Assembly (NCBI GenBank): GCA_050246015.1
Contig: JBFWWU010000003.1
Span: 62,001-126,000 of the forward strand
From: JTS-AC122 sp050246015
GTDB lineage: Bacteria; Planctomycetota; Phycisphaerae; Phycisphaerales; UBA1924
Length of the DNA: 64,000 bases
Reading direction: 5' to 3'
In this document: piece by piece, positions 60,716 to 64,000 of the stretch
How the letters are laid out: each line of letters begins with the position of its first letter
How positions within the stretch are numbered: the first letter of the stretch is position 1
Program-made: the position numbers and the translations under genes
The notes under the pieces: generated by a model
Seen by the model: the letters and a program-made list of their open reading frames with translations, nothing else
Databases searched by the model: none
Told to the model about the DNA's origin: nothing

Positions 60716-61453
60716 TCAGGCGTTCGGAGCGACTCGCGATCGCCGGGCGGCGACGACCCAGGGCACCTGGATCGCTGCCATCACGCCCAGAGCGATCACG
60801 GAGAGCGGGAGGATGCGCAGCGGCCACGGGCCGAGGTCATCGATGATGGTTCGATTCTCGGGGGTGGTGTTGCCGACGTAGCCGTAGTTGAGATGCCAGA
60901 CGATGTCGATGGGGAGGATGATGACGAGGTAGGCGAGGATGGCGGCGGCGGCGAGGAAGTAGTCGCGCCAGGCGGGCCTGAAACCGCGGGCGATGACGTC
61001 ATAGACGGCGGTGCCGACGACGATGGTGTGGTTGGCCCAGAAGAGCCAGAACTCGGTGTACGCGGCTCCCTTGGTCAGCACGGGCTGGATGAACCCTTGC
61101 GTGCTCAGGGCGATTCCCCAGAAGTACGTGATGGCGCGCAGCGCCCGCGCGCGTATGAGCAGCGCCAGCGGACCGATGAGACCGGCCAGGTCGCAGACCT
61201 GAATCGGAAGGCTGCGCTGGAGGTCGTAGTTGCCTGGCCAGTTCCACCAGATGTTGGACCCGATCCAGTAGGCGATCCCGAGCCAGCCGATGGCGAGGCG
61301 CATGCAGTCCGATGCGACCGAATCGGCCCCCGACTTGCGCTTGAGCGAGAGCCCGAGGTACGACACGCCGAACATGATCGCCAGGCACGCGCCGCCACAG
61401 ACGGCGTGCTGGAGCGTGAACGGGCGGAAGGTGTCGAGCCAGGCCAGGGGCAT
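60716..61453 (-). CDS. YwaF/TIGR02206-family membrane protein
   Basis: The 245-residue integral membrane protein has about six to seven helices: HAVCGGACLAIMFGVSYLGL, LAIGWLGIAYWIGSNIWW, LAGLIGPLALLI, YFLAAAAILAYLVIILPIDI and LRILPLSVIALGVMAAIQV. The family hallmarks LPIQVCDLAGLIGPLALL, QPVLTKG, EFWLFWANHTIVVGTAVYDV and LNYGYVGNTTPENRTIID are present. Members are of unknown function. It is convergent with the hypothetical gene on the left and divergent from the nuo run on the right. Confidence 0.88.
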   Translation of the reverse strand: MPLAWLDTFRPFTLQHAVCGGACLAIMFGVSYLGLSLKRKSGADSVASDCMRLAIGWLGIAYWIGSNIWWNWPGNYDLQRSLPIQVCDLAGLIGPLALLIRARALRAITYFWGIALSTQGFIQPVLTKGAAYTEFWLFWANHTIVVGTAVYDVIARGFRPAWRDYFLAAAAILAYLVIILPIDIVWHLNYGYVGNTTPENRTIIDDLGPWPLRILPLSVIALGVMAAIQVPWVVAARRSRVAPNA

Positions 61454-61462
61454 GGGTCATGA

Positions 61463-61814
61463 TACAGCGGCGTCCTCGGGATCGGAGTCTTGCTGATTTG
61501 AGTTGATTCGGCGGGTTCCCCTGGTAGCGTGACGCCGTGAACTCCAAGTACGGCGACATTCACATCGTCGAGACTACCGGCGGCATCACCGAAGGAGACA
61601 TCGTCGCCGAAAATGGCTCGATCACAGACCGTGTTCGCGCCGCCACCGACATCCGCGGCGGGACTACGAGTACCTGTTCGCGATCACGAACTGAAGCCGT
61701 CGCTCCAGATTTGCTCGACGCCCCCGGCGGGGTGGACGCGCCCGGGTGTGGAATGCGCCGAGAGAACTCACTATCCTGTGCCCTTGGTAGTTGCCTGGGC
61801 ATGCGTGGAGCGGC
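61463..61814. other. Intergenic region upstream of nuoJ
   Basis: 352 bases. The only open frame of note (61537-61881, GTG start, MNSKYGDIHIVETTGG) looks protein-like for about 33 residues and then becomes Cys/Gly/Arg-rich. A different frame reads RDYEYLFAITN before a stop at 61694. This could be a decayed small gene, but the evidence is weak. The region probably contains the promoter of nuoJKL. Confidence 0.35.
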
Positions 61815-63191
61815 GTGTTGTCGGACCTTGTTCAACCCATCCTCTTGTACATTGGGTGCGCCTTGGGGGCGATCGGCGTGATGCTGGCGCTGCCGCGCCG
61901 CGGGGCAAGCCCGCAGGTGATCGGGGGGCTGATCACCGCCGCCGCGATCGGGGCGATCTTCCTGGCTCTGGGGCTGGGGGTGGCCCGCTCGGCGGGCGTG
62001 GATCGCTTGCCGAACATCAACTTCTACGTGTTCAGCGTGATCGCGATCGGGGCGGCTCTGCGGGTGATCAGTCATCCACGGCCCGTGTACGCCGCGCTGT
62101 ACTTCATTTTGACGATCCTTGCTTCGTGCGGGCTGTACGTGATCCTGGCGGCGGAGTTCATGGCGTTTGCGCTGGTGATCGTGTATGCGGGGGCAATCCT
62201 GATCACGTACCTGTTCGTGATCATGCTGGCGACGGAGGCGCCGACGGAAGAAGAGGCCGAGGCCCTGCAGCCGTACGACAAGTTCTCCCGCGAACCGATC
62301 GCGGCGACGGTGGCGGGGTTTGTGCTGCTGGCGACGCTGACAACGCTCCTGGCGCAGGGCTCGCGCGATCTCAAGGCGCCGGCACTGGCCGACGCCCACG
62401 TGGAGATGACTGGGGTGAGTTTCTCGCCGGGCTCGGAGCAGTCGGGCGATACGGGCGACCGGCGGGTGGAACTTCCGAGCGTGGCCGCGACGTTGACGTC
62501 GGACCGAGCGGTCGCGGGCCGGCTGCACCTGGCGATCGCCGGGAAGACATGGGACCTGGACGAGCACTCGCTGGAAACGGGCATGCGCGTGTCGCTCGTT
62601 CCCGGCGTGAACACGTTCGGCATCCCGGTGGCGGACGTCACGCCGACGCAGGGGCAGTCGATCGACGCGTGGTTCATGCCGGATCCGGTGGGCGACATGG
62701 CGCTGGCGGCGAAGATGCCGGGTCGGCTGGAGCGAGCGCTGCGAGAAGCGCGTGACCCTGACGAGCCCACGCGCCCGCTGATCCACGAGGACGAGGAACT
62801 CGCGTCGATCGACGCCGCCCGTCGCGTCGCGGTGCTGCGAACGGTGCTGGACAGCCCGCAGGGGAACAACTCGTCTCGGCTGGGCTCGACCCGGACGGTC
62901 GAGTTCCCGGCGGACCTTGAGATATACAACGTGGAGGGGGTGGCGTTCACGCTGCTGGACAAGCACCCTGGGGCGATCGAGATCGCGGGGGTGATCCTTC
63001 TAATGGCGATGCTGGGCGCGGTCGTGCTGGCGCGAAAGAAGGTCGAGATGGACGACGCCGCGAAACTCGCCGCGCAGCAACGGCATCTGGTGACGGTGAT
63101 CGAGGCGGGACCGATCGCCGGGCGTGACCGGATGAACGGGGCGGTGCACACGGCGGGCGCGTCGGCGTCCGCTCCGGGAGGCCGCTCGTGA
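61815..63191 (+). CDS. nuoJ: NADH-quinone oxidoreductase subunit J, enlarged
   Basis: The product has 458 residues from a GTG at 61815 with GGAG upstream (a TTG at 61791 also opens the frame). The NuoJ core is clear: YVFSVIAIGAALRVISHPRP (71-90), YAALYFILTILASCGLYVIL and FMAFALVIVYAGAILITYLF, then FVIMLATE and a last helix HPGAIEIAGVILLMAMLGAVVLARKK (split at 384-409). Two features are unusual. There are two extra hydrophobic helices at the N terminus (6-26, 35-57). A soluble insertion of about 190 residues (183-372) lies between the fourth and fifth core helices. Typical NuoJ is 165-200 residues. The stop overlaps the nuoK start (GTGA). Confidence 0.9.
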   Translation: MLSDLVQPILLYIGCALGAIGVMLALPRRGASPQVIGGLITAAAIGAIFLALGLGVARSAGVDRLPNINFYVFSVIAIGAALRVISHPRPVYAALYFILTILASCGLYVILAAEFMAFALVIVYAGAILITYLFVIMLATEAPTEEEAEALQPYDKFSREPIAATVAGFVLLATLTTLLAQGSRDLKAPALADAHVEMTGVSFSPGSEQSGDTGDRRVELPSVAATLTSDRAVAGRLHLAIAGKTWDLDEHSLETGMRVSLVPGVNTFGIPVADVTPTQGQSIDAWFMPDPVGDMALAAKMPGRLERALREARDPDEPTRPLIHEDEELASIDAARRVAVLRTVLDSPQGNNSSRLGSTRTVEFPADLEIYNVEGVAFTLLDKHPGAIEIAGVILLMAMLGAVVLARKKVEMDDAAKLAAQQRHLVTVIEAGPIAGRDRMNGAVHTAGASASAPGGRS

Positions 63192-63544
63192 ACGCACTCT
63201 TCCTGCAACTGGCGCAGGCCGATTACCCGGCGCTGCTGCACCCCGGGACGCTGTATCACTACCTCGTCACCTCGGCGCTGATGTTCGTGATCGGGCTGGT
63301 GGGGTTCATCACGCGGCGCAACCTGATCATCATGTTCCTTTGCACGGAACTGATGTTCCAGGCGGCGGGGATCGCGCTGATCGCGTTCAGCCGGTTCCAC
63401 CTGAACCACACTGGCGAGACGTTCGTGATCTTCGTACTGACGATCGCGGCGGCGGAAGCCGCGCTGGCGCTGGCGCTGGTCGTGCTGCTGTTCCGGCGGA
63501 AGGAAACGCTGGACGCCGGCGCGTGGCGGGAACTGCGCGGGTAG
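63188..63544 (+). CDS. nuoK: NADH-quinone oxidoreductase subunit K
   Basis: The 118-residue proton-channel subunit of complex I starts at GTG 63188, coupled to nuoJ. Three membrane helices are visible, and the conserved glutamates lie in FLCTELMFQAAG and in TIAAAEAALALALVVLLF. The N-terminal ALLHPGTLYHYLVTSALMFV and the GLVGFITRRNLIIMFL helix match the family. Length is slightly above the usual 100, owing to a short N-terminal extension. It is part of the membrane arm with NuoJ and NuoL. Confidence 0.96.
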   Translation: MNALFLQLAQADYPALLHPGTLYHYLVTSALMFVIGLVGFITRRNLIIMFLCTELMFQAAGIALIAFSRFHLNHTGETFVIFVLTIAAAEAALALALVVLLFRRKETLDAGAWRELRG

Positions 63545-63776
63545 CGACGCGGTGGATCCGAGCGGGCTTCCAGGGATGAATGAACTCGGCACGGCGAACG
63601 GCTCTGAGCAAGCCGTGTTGAAGGCTGGGATAGCGACGCCCGCGCGTGCCGGGGCGTCCGCGGCCCCTGTCATGCCCGCGATAACCGCGATGTGCCTGCC
63701 TACTTTCATGGTCCTGTTCGGGCCATGATCGAAGGGTTCCGGGATCTCCAGGAAGGCGCTGCGGCACGTGGACATC
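63545..63776. other. Spacer between nuoK and nuoL
   Basis: 232 bases, unusually long within a nuo run. A possible 50-codon leader frame (63576-63728, MNELGTANGS...) and an opposite-strand frame both cross it. Neither has homology I can recognise. GGAAGG at 63751-63756 may be the ribosome binding site for a GTG start of nuoL at 63768. Confidence 0.35.
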
Positions 63777-64000
63777 ATGCTCACGACACCATTGTTTTCG
63801 GCGGACGGTCTATCCGCACTGTCGCTTGCCCTCGAGGCGGGGGGCGGGACGAGCGGGGTTCCCGCCGCGGCGGCGCTGATCCCGTTCCTGCCGCTGCTGG
63901 GGTGCGTGCTCTGCGGCGTGTGCGCGATCTTCAAGGTAAAGAACAAGATCCCCGCCTGGCTGTCGGTGGGGTGCATCGGCATCGCGTTCGCGCTGACGCT
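63777..64000 (+). CDS. nuoL: NADH-quinone oxidoreductase subunit L, N-terminal part
   Basis: The frame opens at ATG 63777 (an in-frame GTG at 63768 is also possible) and runs off the window. The visible 74 residues contain a short acidic/Gly-rich leader and then the first NuoL helices: AAALIPFLPLLGCVLCGVCA and KNKIPAWLSVGCIGIAFALT. The I-P-x-L-P-L-x-G start is typical of NuoL, the distal proton-pumping subunit. The order nuoJ-K-L is the usual one. Confidence 0.85.
   Translation, partial: MLTTPLFSADGLSALSLALEAGGGTSGVPAAAALIPFLPLLGCVLCGVCAIFKVKNKIPAWLSVGCIGIAFALT

Noticed and set aside
61537..61881. Possible small gene MNSKYGDIHIVETTGG...
   Set aside because: Protein-like for only about 33 residues, overlaps the nuoJ start, and the rest is low-complexity; kept only as a note on the intergenic region.
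63576..63728. 50-codon frame between nuoK and nuoL
   Set aside because: No clear ribosome binding site and no homology recognised; may be spacer.
62072..63982. 636-codon frame on the minus strand, antisense to nuoJ and nuoK
   Set aside because: It lies opposite well-supported nuoJ/nuoK, is Arg/Ser/Pro-rich and has no domain; high-GC antisense shadow.
1..64000. tRNA, rRNA, CRISPR arrays and riboswitches
   Set aside because: I looked for T-loop-like GGTTCGA contexts, direct repeat-spacer patterns and conserved leader structures and found none that held up.

Overview
The window is high-GC DNA, dense with genes on both strands. It most likely comes from a member of the Planctomycetota, probably the Phycisphaerae. 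Several sequence signs support this. One exported protein starts with an N-terminal LEPR-XLL-type motif (LEPLEARTLLS). Two exported proteins end in dockerin-like tails built from SQDFFDFL/SQDFLAFL units. Three tandem secreted paralogues end in PEP-CTERM-like tails (VPGP, hydrophobic stretch, RRRR). A bifunctional HldE implies ADP-heptose and therefore an LPS-bearing outer membrane. No tRNA, rRNA, CRISPR array, phage or plasmid gene was recognised.

Layout. 1-2.8 kb: a truncated hypothetical, a nitroreductase, a cysteine-rich protein and an Old Yellow Enzyme reductase. 2.8-5.95 kb: an apparently acquired, lower-GC two-gene exported module lying between direct copies of a hairpin repeat, followed by an array of hairpins and an IS3-family remnant. 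6-15.2 kb: housekeeping genes (nadA, DUF444/YeaH, a nucleotidyltransferase, ychF), an esterase, a DinB-like protein and a REC-HDOD regulator. 15.3-16.9 kb: zwf. 17.2-20.3 kb: three tandem exported paralogues, the third frameshifted, and a small lipoprotein-like gene. 20.4-24 kb: a ureohydrolase and the LEPR-XLL protein. 24-31.1 kb: two GH172/DUF2961 enzymes facing a translationally coupled pair of bacterial PH-domain membrane proteins, then an araB-like ribulokinase. 31.3-38.4 kb: a cystathionine gamma-synthase/lyase, a dockerin-tailed protein, a GGDEF protein and a large glycosidase. 38.4-49.2 kb: FHA, DUF2007, a site-2 protease (rseP), a hydrolase, a ROK protein, an S41 protease, an exported protein, a lone D12 adenine methyltransferase and a cyclodeaminase. 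49.2-58 kb: glycyl-tRNA synthetase with a compositionally odd insert, GNAT, a DUF1028/FG-GAP protein, a semialdehyde dehydrogenase and hldE. Two copies of a MITE-like element with 10-bp terminal inverted repeats also lie in this stretch. 58-64 kb: an ASCH-like protein, a UbiA prenyltransferase, a GbsR/MarR regulator with an upstream palindrome, a YwaF-like membrane protein and the start of a nuoJ-nuoK-nuoL run in which NuoJ is strongly enlarged.

How the genes may work together. The clearest functional linkages are the complex I genes at the right end, the site-2 protease followed closely by a hydrolase, and a possible pentose/arabinofuranoside theme. That theme rests on GH172 x2, AraB and an alpha-ketoglutarate-semialdehyde-type dehydrogenase; the link between them is inference. 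I found no convincing new defence or secretion system. The best leads are the MITE-like repeat, the hairpin-flanked island, the GlyRS and NuoJ insertions, the GH172/PH-domain arrangement with its poly-C tracts, and the frameshifted member of the tandem secreted family.
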